Origin: JAGOPY01 sp964619555
GTDB lineage: Bacteria > Bacteroidota > Bacteroidia > Bacteroidales > JAGOPY01
DNA: 64,000 nt
NCBI GenBank assembly: GCA_964619555.1
Contig: CAZUDV010000004.1
Span: 186,001-250,000 of the forward strand
Direction of reading: 5' to 3'
Shown: positions 1-8,357 of the stretch, piece after piece
How the letters are laid out: each line of letters opens with the position of its first letter
Position numbering within the stretch: position 1 is the first letter of the stretch
The notes under the pieces: model-generated
What the model saw: only the letters and a program-made list of their open reading frames with translations
The model's database searches: none
Told to the model about the DNA's origin: nothing
Program-made: the position numbers and the translations under genes

Positions 1-2
1 CC

Positions 3-77
3 ATCGTTCACAACAACAAGGAAACCCGGATCAACCACATCAAAGACGCGTTTTATCCACGGCTGAGGACAAGTTAG
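3..77 (+). CDS. 3' end of an unidentified gene (partial)
   Basis: An open frame enters from the window edge and ends at TAG (75-77). The 24 visible residues (ending AFYPRLRTS) are charged and do not identify a family. It is the only one of the three forward frames that reads as a plausible protein tail, but with so few codons this could be chance. It would lie upstream of, and codirectional with, the pseudouridine synthase gene. Confidence 0.3.
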   Translation: MVHNNKETRINHIKDAFYPRLRTS

Positions 78-104
78 GGGATTTGTGAGTACCTTTGCCG
101 GGAC

Positions 105-195
105 GGTTTCTGGTTTCTGGTTTCTGGTTACTTGTTTCTTGTTAATTTGTCTGTAGGAACCAGAAACCAGAAACCAGAAACCAGAAACCAGAAAC
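105..195. repeat. inverted pair of 7-bp tandem repeat tracts
   Basis: Six heptamers of the GGTTTCT type (105-146) are followed after 14 bases by five heptamers of CAGAAAC (161-195), which is the reverse complement of the first tract in a shifted phase. The pair can fold into a long imperfect hairpin directly before the rluB start codon. Similar period-7 tracts with other sequences occur elsewhere in this window. Confidence 0.9.
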
Positions 196-203
196 TAACA
201 TTC

Positions 204-1412
204 ATGCCCGAAAAATCGCCCCGTCAACCCAGGAAACCCTTTCAGAATACTGGAAGGAGGATTGTTAAGAAGTCATCAGCCGGAAGCATGGCCAGAGGAG
301 GAACGACGAGGGACCAGGACTCAGGAGCCGGCAGACGGCGGCCGGAAGGGGATGGCCGAATGTCGAAGAAATTTTTACCAAAACGTGGGCAGGAGGAGCA
401 ATCCGAAGGTTATCGCAGGTCCCGGTCACTAAAATCAGGTACGGATAGCGATCATCCTGCTAAAAAGATGGCAAGGAAAAAGTTTACCCGCGAAGAGGCT
501 GGTACTGGAAAAAAAGTCCTCAGAAGAAGAATTGATGACGAGCCCAGGCCAAAACGTGGAGAAAGAAAAGTTGAAGGGGAATCAGTACCAAAGCGAAGAG
601 GCCGGAAGATGGAAGAGGGTTCCAAACCTGTAAAGCCGCTTGCCCCGGGGAAATATCCTTCCCGGAGAGGAGTCAGGTTCAAGCCTAACGCGGAAAAGGA
701 TGGTATCCGGCTCAACAAGTACATCGCCAATGCGGGGATCTGTTCCCGGCGCGAAGCAGATGAGCTGATCAGGGCAGGTGTGATAAAAGTAAACGGAGTA
801 GTCGTTACTGAACTTGGCACGAAAGTAATGCCGGAAGATAAAGTACAGTATGAGGATCAGACCATCTCCAACGAAAAAAAACGGTATCTGCTGCTGAATA
901 AACAAAAGGGCTATGTGACCACTACGAAGGACCCGCATGCTAAAAATACGGTGATGGAACTCATCGAAGGGGCATGCAGGGAGCGAATATACCCGGTCGG
1001 ACGTTTAGACCGTAACACTACCGGATTGCTGCTTTTTACCAACGATGGGGAGCTGGCCAAAAAACTCATGCATCCTTCTTCGAGGATCAGGAAACTCTAT
1101 CATGTCGTGCTGGACCAACCGGTAAGCAAAGGTGACATACTTAAGATTGCCGATGGCATCGTCCTGGACGACGAGCGGATCCAGATTGATGGCATTGCCT
1201 ATGTCGAGGATGCGAAAGACCGGCGTGAGGTAGGATTGGAGCTTCACTCAGGTCAGAACAGGGTAGTTCGGCGGATATTCGAATCTTTGGGCTACAAGGT
1301 GACGAAACTCGACCGTGTCGCTTATGCGGGGCTGACCAAAAAAGGCATTTCCCGGGGTAAATGGAGATTTCTCACCGAGCAGGAAGTAATCCGCCTGAAA
1401 ATGCTCCGCTGA
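204..1412 (+). CDS. rluB: 23S rRNA pseudouridine synthase, RluB/RsuA family, with long basic N-terminal extension
   Basis: Converts a uridine to pseudouridine in rRNA, most likely 23S helix 89 as RluB does. About 402 residues. An S4 RNA-binding domain begins near residue 167 (IRLNKYIANAGICSRREAD) and is followed by the RsuA-type catalytic domain; the catalytic Asp is D269 in GRLDRNTTGLLLFTNDG. The first ~165 residues are Lys/Arg/Gly/Pro-rich, low complexity and probably disordered, which makes the protein much longer than E. coli RluB; such tails are common in Bacteroidota members. The ATG at 204 is chosen because the open frame upstream to a TTG at 132 only translates the heptamer repeat. 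The family call is firm; RluB versus another RsuA-family member is inferred from the extension and overall similarity. Confidence 0.9.
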   Translation: MPEKSPRQPRKPFQNTGRRIVKKSSAGSMARGGTTRDQDSGAGRRRPEGDGRMSKKFLPKRGQEEQSEGYRRSRSLKSGTDSDHPAKKMARKKFTREEAGTGKKVLRRRIDDEPRPKRGERKVEGESVPKRRGRKMEEGSKPVKPLAPGKYPSRRGVRFKPNAEKDGIRLNKYIANAGICSRREADELIRAGVIKVNGVVVTELGTKVMPEDKVQYEDQTISNEKKRYLLLNKQKGYVTTTKDPHAKNTVMELIEGACRERIYPVGRLDRNTTGLLLFTNDGELAKKLMHPSSRIRKLYHVVLDQPVSKGDILKIADGIVLDDERIQIDGIAYVEDAKDRREVGLELHSGQNRVVRRIFESLGYKVTKLDRVAYAGLTKKGISRGKWRFLTEQEVIRLKMLR

Positions 1413-1437
1413 TACCATAGCTATAATCGTTAACTTT

Positions 1438-1950
1438 ATGCCACCAAATTTATCCGATATGCGTGGCGATCCCAGGCTTTACCAGATTTTACGGGAGCTC
1501 GGCATACCCTTCGATTATTATGAGCATCCCCCGGCTCCAACCATTGAAGAAGCCCTGAAAAACTGGAAGAACATCGATTCGACCCATTGCAAGAATATTT
1601 TTTTCCGGAATCACAAGGGCAACCGGCACTACCTGGTCATCATGGAATATTCCAGGCCATTGGCCATACATGACCTGGAGAAGAAGCTCAAACAGGGAAA
1701 ATTAACTTTTGCGTCACCGGAACGGCTGATGAAATATTTAGGTGTCACACCGGGATCAGTTTCTATTTTTGGCCTGATCAACGACGAAACGGACCATGTT
1801 TATGTCTTTCTTGACGAGGTACTCAAGACAGCCGAACGGATGAGTTTTCACCCCAATGATAATACTGCCAGCCTGGTGATTCCGAGGGAAGGTTTCGAGA
1901 AGTTCCTTTCCTGGTCGGGGAATGGATTTGAGTATTTGAAGCTGGACTGA
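1438..1950 (+). CDS. YbaK/ProX-family aminoacyl-tRNA editing protein
   Basis: A 170-residue stand-alone editing domain of the YbaK/prolyl-tRNA deacylase superfamily, which hydrolyses mischarged tRNA such as Ala-tRNA(Pro). The N-terminal hairpin (LGIPFDYYEHPPAPTIEEA) and the conserved Lys (K52 in HCKNIFFRN) match the PrdX/ProXp-ala subgroup, as does the segment around VTPGSVSIFGLIND. It lies 25 bases after the pseudouridine synthase and in the same direction, so cotranscription is possible. The substrate cannot be read from sequence alone. Confidence 0.85.
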   Translation: MPPNLSDMRGDPRLYQILRELGIPFDYYEHPPAPTIEEALKNWKNIDSTHCKNIFFRNHKGNRHYLVIMEYSRPLAIHDLEKKLKQGKLTFASPERLMKYLGVTPGSVSIFGLINDETDHVYVFLDEVLKTAERMSFHPNDNTASLVIPREGFEKFLSWSGNGFEYLKLD

Positions 1951-1985
1951 CCTCACAGGTCACCTGTGAGGTCACCTGTGAGGTT
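1950..1985. repeat. 12-bp repeat GGTCACCTGTGA with dyad symmetry
   Basis: ACCTCACAGGT is followed by tandem CACCTGTGAGGT units; the arms CTCACAGGT and ACCTGTGAG form a dyad around one base. It fills the 40-base gap between two convergent genes, so it might act as a bidirectional terminator. The same unit recurs at 52242-52285 and, in frame, inside the coding region at 17373-17408. Confidence 0.85.
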
Positions 1986-1989
1986 GAGG

Positions 1990-4110
1990 TTATTCCCTGA
2001 TCAGCCCCTTCCGCTTCAGCATTGCCTTGACATCCGGCTCTTTACCGCGGAATTGAACGTATAGTTTCATCGGATCTTCCGTTCCGCCACGCTCCAGGAT
2101 GTTGTCGCGGTAAGCCTTTGCGGTGGCGGGATCGAAGAGGCTGGTCTCCCTGAAGGCCTGGAAAGCGTCGGCATCCAGCACTTCAGCCCAGAGGTAGCTG
2201 TAGTATCCTGAGGAATAACCTCCGGCAAAAATATGGGAGAAGTATGGTGAACGATAACGTATAACTATCTCCGGTATAAGGCCTATCTTATCCATGGATG
2301 CCATTTCAAAAGCAAGGGCATCCCTCTGGAGAGTATCCTTCAAGGTGTGCCAATCCATATCCAGGTAGCAGGCCGACATGTATTCCACTGTCGTGAATCC
2401 CTGGTTAAAATGCCTGCTCGCTTCTATTTTATCAATCAGGGCCTGGGGGATCTGCTCACCGGTCTGATAATGTTTACCGTACATTTTCATCACTTCCGGT
2501 TCGGCTGCCCAGTTTTCCATGATCTGGGAGGGAAGTTCCACGAAATCCCTTGCGACGGAAGTCCCTGAAAGCCTGCGGTAGGTGCATTGGGTCAGCATCC
2601 CGTGAAGAGCATGGCCAAACTCATGGAAAAGGGTGCTGACCTCTTCGAAAGTGAGCAGCGAAGGAGCGTCGCCCGAGGGTTTGGTGAAGTTGCAAACCAT
2701 TGTGATGATCGGTCTTACAGACGAATCGCCTTTCATATACTGATCGCGGTAATTGTTCATCCATGCACCTCCTTCCTTGCTGGCCCTGGGAAAGAAATCC
2801 ATATAAAGGATACCCAGGTGGGATCCGCCGGCATCTTTGACTTCGTAAGGGATCACCTCGGGATGATATTTGGAAATGTCATTCCTTTCAGTGAAACTAA
2901 TGCCCCAAAGCCTGGTAGCCACATCAAACATGGTGTTCTTGACGTTATTCAATTCGAAATAGGGCTTCAGTGATTCCTCATCCAGATCGTACTTCTGCTT
3001 GCGTACCTTCTCGGCATAGTACCACCAGTCCCATGCCTCCAGTTTAAAATTGCCGCCTTCCTCGTCGATCATCGCCTGCATGGCTTGCCTTTCCTCCTTT
3101 GCTATGGGCAATGCGGCATTCCATACCTGATCCAGAAATGCATAGACATTGCCGGGGGCTTTCGCCATGTTCTCTTCCAGAATATAGTCCGCATGTGTCT
3201 GATAACCAAGCATCTGTGCTTTCTTCACCCGAAGTGAAGCCATGCGGGAGGCAATGGCCTTGTTGTCGTACTGATCGTTATGATTGCCTCGGTTGATATA
3301 AGCCTTGAAGATTTGTTCCCGAAGTTCACGCTTAGCAGAAAATTGCAGAAAAGGATACCGGGATGGCGCATGCAACGTAAACAGCCATTTACCTTCCAGG
3401 CTGTCTTGCCTGGCTGCATCGGCGGCTGCATCGATGACGAACTGTGGCAGGCCGGCCAGGTCTTCGGGATTTTCAATAACCAGTTTATAGTTATTGGTTT
3501 CAGCCAGGACATTATCTCCGAATTGCAGGTTCAGCAGGCTTAATTCCTTGTTGATTTCCCGCAGCTCATCCTGTTTTTCCGGAGGGAGATTGGCTCCCCC
3601 GCGTTCAAATTGCTTGTAGGTTTTTTCGAGCAGCATAGCCTGCTCCGCGGTGAGGCTTAGCTGATCTTTTAAATCCCAGACAGCTTTTACCCTGGCGAAT
3701 AGTTTTTCATTCAGCAGGATATTGTCGTAATGGCTGGTCAGAAGTGGAGATACTTCCTTGGCAATTGCCTGTAATTCTTCGTTGGTATTGGCGCTGGTCA
3801 GGTTGAAAAATACGCCACTCACACCGGCCAGCAGATCCCCGCTGCGATCCATGGCCACGATTGTGTTATCAAAGGTCGGGGTTTCCGTGTTGTTCGCAAT
3901 AAAGGCAATTTCTTCATCATGTTTTTTAATACCTTCCTGAAAAGCAGGAAGGAAATGTTCGTTCCGGATCTTTTCGAATGCCGGCGTTTCAAAGGGAGTG
4001 CCATACGCTGTAAAAAATGGATTTTCCTCAGTTTTCATCTTTGTTTCTGTGGTTGTGCAAGACGTCATCATCCCTGCAAAGAACAGGGAACACCATAAAA
4101 ATGTTCTCAT
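1990..4110 (-). CDS. M3-family zinc peptidase (peptidyl-dipeptidase Dcp-like), lipoprotein
   Basis: A 706-residue metallopeptidase of the thimet oligopeptidase/Dcp family, which cleaves short peptides. The zinc motif is H496-E-F-G-H500 (TLFHEFGHALHGML). The N-terminus is a lipoprotein signal with lipobox MTSC (Cys18), placing it in the periplasm as a membrane-anchored protein. Total length and the C-terminal helical region fit the Dcp branch. It follows a small membrane-protein gene on the same strand after 27 bases, so the two probably share a transcript. Confidence 0.92.
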   Translation of the reverse strand: MRTFLWCSLFFAGMMTSCTTTETKMKTEENPFFTAYGTPFETPAFEKIRNEHFLPAFQEGIKKHDEEIAFIANNTETPTFDNTIVAMDRSGDLLAGVSGVFFNLTSANTNEELQAIAKEVSPLLTSHYDNILLNEKLFARVKAVWDLKDQLSLTAEQAMLLEKTYKQFERGGANLPPEKQDELREINKELSLLNLQFGDNVLAETNNYKLVIENPEDLAGLPQFVIDAAADAARQDSLEGKWLFTLHAPSRYPFLQFSAKRELREQIFKAYINRGNHNDQYDNKAIASRMASLRVKKAQMLGYQTHADYILEENMAKAPGNVYAFLDQVWNAALPIAKEERQAMQAMIDEEGGNFKLEAWDWWYYAEKVRKQKYDLDEESLKPYFELNNVKNTMFDVATRLWGISFTERNDISKYHPEVIPYEVKDAGGSHLGILYMDFFPRASKEGGAWMNNYRDQYMKGDSSVRPIITMVCNFTKPSGDAPSLLTFEEVSTLFHEFGHALHGMLTQCTYRRLSGTSVARDFVELPSQIMENWAAEPEVMKMYGKHYQTGEQIPQALIDKIEASRHFNQGFTTVEYMSACYLDMDWHTLKDTLQRDALAFEMASMDKIGLIPEIVIRYRSPYFSHIFAGGYSSGYYSYLWAEVLDADAFQAFRETSLFDPATAKAYRDNILERGGTEDPMKLYVQFRGKEPDVKAMLKRKGLIRE

Positions 4111-4137
4111 AAAATTTAAATTAAGAAATGAATGTTC

Positions 4138-4386
4138 CTACCCTTTCCCGGTCTTTTCACCTTCGTCGTGTCGGCCGTCTTTACAGCAGCAGAAAGACCT
4201 TGCAGCAACCATGCAGAAGATCCCGAGGAAAAGAAAGCTGTTGGCGATAAAAAAATAATTGATAAAATATCTGACATTAAGGAATTCGCTTCCGGTAAGG
4301 AAACCTATTATGCCTGCCAGCATGAGCAGGGCACCGAATATACCGCTGACCCATCCGAGCCAGTAAATAATGTTCGTCAGTTTCAT
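4138..4386 (-). CDS. small two-helix membrane protein
   Basis: 82 residues with two or three hydrophobic segments (about 7-30 and 40-66), ending in Cys-rich and charged residues (CCCKDGRHDEGEKTGKG). No family is recognised. It sits immediately upstream of the M3 peptidase on the same strand and divergent from the TetR regulator, which suggests that the regulator could control this small gene and the peptidase. Codon use and the clear membrane pattern support a real gene. Confidence 0.65.
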   Translation of the reverse strand: MKLTNIIYWLGWVSGIFGALLMLAGIIGFLTGSEFLNVRYFINYFFIANSFLFLGIFCMVAARSFCCCKDGRHDEGEKTGKG

Positions 4387-4441
4387 AAAATCGGTTTTTG
4401 TTTGTTTTCAAATGTAATGAAAATTATGTGAAAATATTTGG

Positions 4442-4461
4442 AAAATATTAATGAATATTTT
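4442..4461. promoter_or_regulatory. candidate operator (perfect inverted repeat) in divergent promoter region
   Basis: AAAATATT-AATG-AATATTTT is a perfect 8-bp inverted repeat between the small membrane-protein gene (starting at 4386, minus) and the TetR gene (starting at 4506, plus). A TetR dimer site is the natural reading, but the sequence is AT-only and such dyads arise easily by chance. Confidence 0.35.
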
Positions 4462-4505
4462 ACTTTTAAACCATTGCACTTAATTAGTCAAGTCGTTTAA
4501 GTTCT

Positions 4506-5081
4506 ATGGCCAAAGATCAAACAAAAGACAAGATCCTGTCCGTGGCATCGAAAATGTTTGCCAGATATGGATTCCAGAAAACAACCGTAGATGAAATAGC
4601 AAAGACGGCACACAAGGCCAAGGGGTCGGTGTACTATTATTTCTCCAGTAAGGAAGATTTGTTCAAGGCAGTAGTGGAACAGGAGATCGGCGTTTTAAAA
4701 CTTGGACTTACCCGGGTAATCGTGGATAGTACCGATGCAACCAGTATGATCCGTAATTATATGATGAACAGGATGATACTGATGAAAAGTGCCATGAATT
4801 ACCATGAAACGCTTAAGGCCGAATTTTTGGAAGAGTATGAGTTCCTTAGCCAGGTCCGCGAAAACTTTACCCGGTTTGAGATCGAGCTGATGAAGGCCGT
4901 ACTGGACAGAGGGGTCAGGGAAAATACTTTCCAGATCAAGGATACCACGGCTACCGCCCAGGTCATCATCATGGCTATGAAGGCGATCGAAATACCTTTT
5001 TATCATCAGCATAAAATTACCGAATACGAACAGACCATTGTCGAATTGATCGATATACTGGTCAAAGGACTTGGGAAATAG
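4506..5081 (+). CDS. TetR/AcrR family transcriptional regulator
   Basis: 191 residues. The N-terminal helix-turn-helix is textbook TetR (FARYGFQKTTVDEIAKTAH, then KGSVYYYFSSKEDLFKAVV). The C-terminal ligand domain is typical in size, but its ligand is unknown. It is divergently placed from the small membrane protein/M3 peptidase pair, and local autoregulation through the AT-rich dyad at 4442-4461 is a reasonable inference. Confidence 0.92.
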   Translation: MAKDQTKDKILSVASKMFARYGFQKTTVDEIAKTAHKAKGSVYYYFSSKEDLFKAVVEQEIGVLKLGLTRVIVDSTDATSMIRNYMMNRMILMKSAMNYHETLKAEFLEEYEFLSQVRENFTRFEIELMKAVLDRGVRENTFQIKDTTATAQVIIMAMKAIEIPFYHQHKITEYEQTIVELIDILVKGLGK

Positions 5082-5165
5082 ATATCCCCCAAACAAAGAT
5101 AAAATGAAAATATATTGATAAGTGAATCTGACTAAAAAACAGAATAAGTCAGAATGTTTGATTTA

Positions 5166-5894
5166 TTACCCCTGTAGTTTTCCACCCCTCGAATTCCTTA
5201 GAAGCTTCAGGAATGGTTTTGCCAGAAAGCTCATATCATCTAACCGGCACAGGTCCTCATACATGGCTTTATTTACCGTAAACGCCAGCTTTTCAGCTGG
5301 CAGGTTATTCCTCATGGCCATATCGGTGGCACCAACGATACCACGGGGACCGGATTTTCCTTCCAGGAGGGTGAGAATCTCCATGCACCCTGAGCCAAAA
5401 TCGACCGTAACCCTTGTCTCCCCCGTATAAGGCTGAAAATATTGTGCGCCGGTCAGCAGAACGCTCAACTGGTCGGGATTCACATAGAAAGTAATGGTTT
5501 TCAGATAGCTGTAGGCAGAATCCTTCAGAGGCCCGACCAATATGTAACTATGCTGCGGCACATAACGCGTGGCTGAGTCGAACCACGTAGCCATCAACTC
5601 TTTACTCGCTTTCAGGCCTTCCTTGCCGGCCAAAAAATCCAGATAGCCTTCCCGGGTCCGGGTCTGATGATCGAACCACCAGGTGCCGCATCCCCCGCAA
5701 CCATGATCGTCGGCTTTGAGAACCAATGTTTTGCCTTCCATCCATTCGGGGTAGAATTCGAAAAGACAGGCCCTCTGTTGCGGTGGAAAGTGAACGAGGG
5801 GTTCGAACAGCAGCGGATCTGGCGCATCATAAACCCCTACCAGTGTGTCCGTGAGGTCGAGTTTGGAAAGCAGATAGGTTGGATCGGGAAGCAT
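5166..5894 (-). CDS. DUF169 family protein (COG2043-like)
   Basis: 242 residues resembling the uncharacterised DUF169 family, in which Cys/Gly-rich motifs recur. Here KADDHGCGGCGTWWF (near residue 60-75) and DFGSGCMEIL (near 165) carry the conserved cysteines, and the order of motifs (GCGGCG, ILVGPL, DFGSGCME, GPRGIVGATD) fits. No signal peptide, so probably cytoplasmic. Function is unknown; a redox or metal role is only suggested by the cysteines. The gene converges on the TetR gene. Confidence 0.75.
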   Translation of the reverse strand: MLPDPTYLLSKLDLTDTLVGVYDAPDPLLFEPLVHFPPQQRACLFEFYPEWMEGKTLVLKADDHGCGGCGTWWFDHQTRTREGYLDFLAGKEGLKASKELMATWFDSATRYVPQHSYILVGPLKDSAYSYLKTITFYVNPDQLSVLLTGAQYFQPYTGETRVTVDFGSGCMEILTLLEGKSGPRGIVGATDMAMRNNLPAEKLAFTVNKAMYEDLCRLDDMSFLAKPFLKLLRNSRGGKLQG

Positions 5895-5902
5895 AGGTCA
5901 AG

Positions 5903-5951
5903 GTTTAATGTTTAATGTTTAGTGTTTAATGTTTAGTGTTTAGTGTTTAAG
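5903..5951. repeat. 7-bp tandem repeat, seven units of GTTTARt
   Basis: Seven consecutive heptamers (GTTTAAT or GTTTAGT, the last GTTTAAG) run without phase break immediately upstream of the DUF169 start codon. The rest of 5952-6082 shows no gene. Confidence 0.92.
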
Positions 5952-6082
5952 TCAGGGTTAAAAGGAACGGCCATGCTTTCGATGGCTCCTGATTGTTTTT
6001 ACCCCGGAAGGGCCAACGGCATCCTGCAAAGTTAAATTTTCCTGAGAAGATACCTGAATGAACAATAATGATCTTCAATCAT

Positions 6083-6090
6083 TAAATTTG
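6083..6090 (+). promoter_or_regulatory. Bacteroidota -7 promoter element for nhaA
   Basis: TAAATTTG matches the TAnnTTTG consensus of the Bacteroidota primary sigma factor, 20 bases before the nhaA start codon. No convincing -33 element is visible. Confidence 0.5.
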
Positions 6091-6109
6091 TAAAAACAAG
6101 CCGGGTTTT

Positions 6110-7429
6110 ATGCAGATACACGAAAACAAGACAGAAAACAGTTTCAACATTGGCAATTTTATACGGGAGGAATCATTGGGAGGCATACTGCTGATAGTCA
6201 TGGTCATAATCGCCATGATCCTTGCCAATACATCATACTCCGATGCCTATCATCGTTTTTTCCACGATATAAACCTGGGATTTTCCGTTGGCAGTTTCAG
6301 GTTGGATAAATCGCTGCATCACTGGATCAACGATGGGCTGATGGCTATTTTTTTCTTCATGGTCGGACTGGAGATCAAGCGCGAGGTCATTGCCGGAGAA
6401 TTATCGACGATGAAAAAAGCCGCCTTACCGATCGGTGCAGCCCTGGGCGGTATGCTGCTGCCGGCAATGATCTATGCCCTGATCCATATCAATAATCCCG
6501 AGACCTTACGGGGATGGGGAGTACCGATGGCCACCGACATTGCGTTCGCGCTGGGTTTGCTTTCCCTTCTGGGCAACCGTGTCCCGATTAGTCTGAAGAT
6601 CTTTTTAACCGCGCTCGCCATTGCCGATGACCTGGGTGCCATACTGGTAATAGCTGTTTTTTACACGGAAAGCATCGATATCATGAGCCTGGTGATGGGT
6701 GGCAGTTTCCTGGCAGTATTAATCGTGGCAAACCGGCTGGGGGTCAGGAGGACCTCTTTTTATGCCGTTATCGGTTTCCTGGGAGTCTGGATGGCTTTCC
6801 TGTTCAGTGGCGTGCATGCCACCATCGCGGGTGTGCTGATTGCCCTGACAATTCCCGGCAGGACCAAGATCACCGAAGAAAAGTACATCGATGAGGTGTG
6901 TGTCCTGGTTGACAAATTCCGGAATGAACCCCCCAATGATGTATCCCTGCTGACGAGCGAACAATCGCACCTGGTAACGGAGATCGAAAAACTCAGCGAT
7001 CACGCCAATACCCCGCTTCAAAAACTGGAGCACACCCTTCACCCGATGACCGCTTATTTCATCCTGCCTGTATTCGCCCTGGCCAATGCGGGGGTGCCGA
7101 TCCAGGGCAATCTGCTAAGCATGATTGTCCATCCGGTATCCCTGGGGATCATTGCAGGGCTGGTTCTGGGTAAGTTCCTTGGGATTTCCCTGTTCTCAAA
7201 ATTGATGGTATCGTTGAAAATAGCGCAGTTGCCGGATGGGGTCAACTGGAAACATATCTATGGCGCCGGTATGATGGCAGGAATCGGCTTTACAATGTCC
7301 ATTTTCATTTCCAGCCTGGCATTCACCAATGCTGAAATCGAACAGATCTCAAAAGTCGGAATATTCACGGCTTCCATCCTGTCGGCTGTTATTGGACTGT
7401 TGTGGCTAAATTCGGCGGGAAGAAAATGA
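6110..7429 (+). CDS. nhaA: Na+/H+ antiporter NhaA
   Basis: 439 residues with the multi-helix pattern of NhaA, which expels Na+ in exchange for H+ at the inner membrane. The paired acidic residues of the ion site are present (D173-D174 in LAIADDLGAI), as are IFFFMVGLEIKREVIAGEL and the C-terminal GIGFTMSIFISSLAF. A hydrophilic insert around residues 255-310 is longer than in E. coli NhaA. It is a single-gene unit with a -7 element upstream and a hairpin terminator downstream. Confidence 0.96.
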   Translation: MQIHENKTENSFNIGNFIREESLGGILLIVMVIIAMILANTSYSDAYHRFFHDINLGFSVGSFRLDKSLHHWINDGLMAIFFFMVGLEIKREVIAGELSTMKKAALPIGAALGGMLLPAMIYALIHINNPETLRGWGVPMATDIAFALGLLSLLGNRVPISLKIFLTALAIADDLGAILVIAVFYTESIDIMSLVMGGSFLAVLIVANRLGVRRTSFYAVIGFLGVWMAFLFSGVHATIAGVLIALTIPGRTKITEEKYIDEVCVLVDKFRNEPPNDVSLLTSEQSHLVTEIEKLSDHANTPLQKLEHTLHPMTAYFILPVFALANAGVPIQGNLLSMIVHPVSLGIIAGLVLGKFLGISLFSKLMVSLKIAQLPDGVNWKHIYGAGMMAGIGFTMSIFISSLAFTNAEIEQISKVGIFTASILSAVIGLLWLNSAGRK

Positions 7430-7430
7430 A

Positions 7431-7458
7431 AAGGGTGCCGAATTGTTTCAGCACCCTT
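7431..7458. terminator. bidirectional hairpin terminator
   Basis: AAGGGTGC, 12-base loop, GCACCCTT: a perfect 8-bp stem starting two bases after the nhaA stop and between convergent genes. T-tracts are weak on both sides, so termination strength is uncertain. Confidence 0.7.
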
Positions 7459-7485
7459 ACTTATGTTTGAAGAATATCTTTCAGA

Positions 7486-7770
7486 TTAATAGCGGCTGCG
7501 GAAATTGCGCTCTTTTCTCGGCATTTCTTCCCTTGGCCTGGCTTCTTTCACTACGATATCCGCATTGTCGTAATTGCAGTTGTCCAGTTCTTTAATAGCC
7601 TTGCTGGCTTCAGTTTCATTCTTCATCTCAACGAATCCGAATCTCTTGGAATTGCCGGTCATCCGGTCAAAAATCACATTGGCGGAAGATACTTCGCCAT
7701 ACTCTTCGAATAAAGTTCTCAAGTCTTCGCTGGTCGTGGAAGGACTTAATTTTGCAACAAAAATGTTCAT
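7486..7770 (-). CDS. RRM-domain RNA-binding protein
   Basis: 94 residues forming one RNA recognition motif: RNP2 (NIFVAKL) near residue 2 and RNP1 (KRFGFVEM) near residue 42, followed by a basic Arg-rich tail (RKERNFRSRY). Single-RRM proteins like this are common in Bacteroidota and bind single-stranded RNA, perhaps as chaperones or post-transcriptional regulators. The ATG at 7770 is chosen because MNIFVAKL is the usual start of the family; an upstream extension would add an unrelated hydrophobic tail. Confidence 0.92.
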   Translation of the reverse strand: MNIFVAKLSPSTTSEDLRTLFEEYGEVSSANVIFDRMTGNSKRFGFVEMKNETEASKAIKELDNCNYDNADIVVKEARPREEMPRKERNFRSRY

Positions 7771-7868
7771 GTTAAAAAAAATAATAGTTTGTAAAAAATT
7801 TAATGTCGAAAACTGTAAGGATGGCAAATCTTAGTAGGAAGTGCGAATCGATATAATTTTGAACGTGG

Positions 7869-7876
7869 CAAAGGTA
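7869..7876 (-). promoter_or_regulatory. -7 promoter element for the RRM gene
   Basis: On the minus strand the bases read TACCTTTG, matching TAnnTTTG, giving a 5' leader of about 90 bases before the RRM start codon. Long leaders are typical for cold-responsive RNA-binding protein genes, but nothing here proves regulation. Confidence 0.45.
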
Positions 7877-7912
7877 ATCTTTTTTTTAATTTTATACAGA
7901 TAATATTTGGAG

Positions 7913-8356
7913 ATGACTTCTTTCGACAAAGATGAGTTTTTTATGCGGGAGGCTCTGAAGGAGGCGAGGAAGGCGTTTGACATGGATGAAGTTCCGGTAG
8001 GGGCGGTGGTAGTATGCCATGACAGGATCATTGCGCGGGCCCATAATCTCACTGAACGGTTGAATGATGTGACAGCACATGCTGAAATGCAGGCCTATAC
8101 AGCTGCCGCCAATTACCTGGGAGGGAAATACCTGGATGAATGCACTCTTTATGTCACGTTGGAACCGTGTGTGATGTGTGCCGGAGCCTGTTTCTGGACC
8201 CAGATCGGGAGGCTCGTATACGGCGCACCGGATGAAAAACGGGGATACACCCTGGCCGGAACCGGACTTTTGCATCCCCAGACGGTTGTGGTTCCCGGTA
8301 TCCTTGAAACGGAATGCTCCCAGTTATTGAAGACATTTTTCAAAGCAAAGCGATAA
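7913..8356 (+). CDS. tadA: tRNA-specific adenosine deaminase TadA-like
   Basis: 147 residues of the cytidine/deoxycytidylate deaminase fold. Zinc and catalytic residues are in place: H56-A-E58 and P-C86-V-M-C89. The most likely role is A-to-I editing of the tRNA-Arg wobble base, since length and motif context (AHNLTERLNDVTAHAEMQA) match TadA; a nucleoside or guanine deaminase is a less likely alternative. The ATG at 7913 is preferred over a TTG two codons upstream. Confidence 0.88.
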   Translation: MTSFDKDEFFMREALKEARKAFDMDEVPVGAVVVCHDRIIARAHNLTERLNDVTAHAEMQAYTAAANYLGGKYLDECTLYVTLEPCVMCAGACFWTQIGRLVYGAPDEKRGYTLAGTGLLHPQTVVVPGILETECSQLLKTFFKAKR

Positions 8357-8357
8357 C

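Noticed and set aside
132..203. Upstream extension of the rluB frame to a TTG
   Set aside because: It merely translates the CAGAAAC heptamer repeat; the ATG at 204 is a better start.
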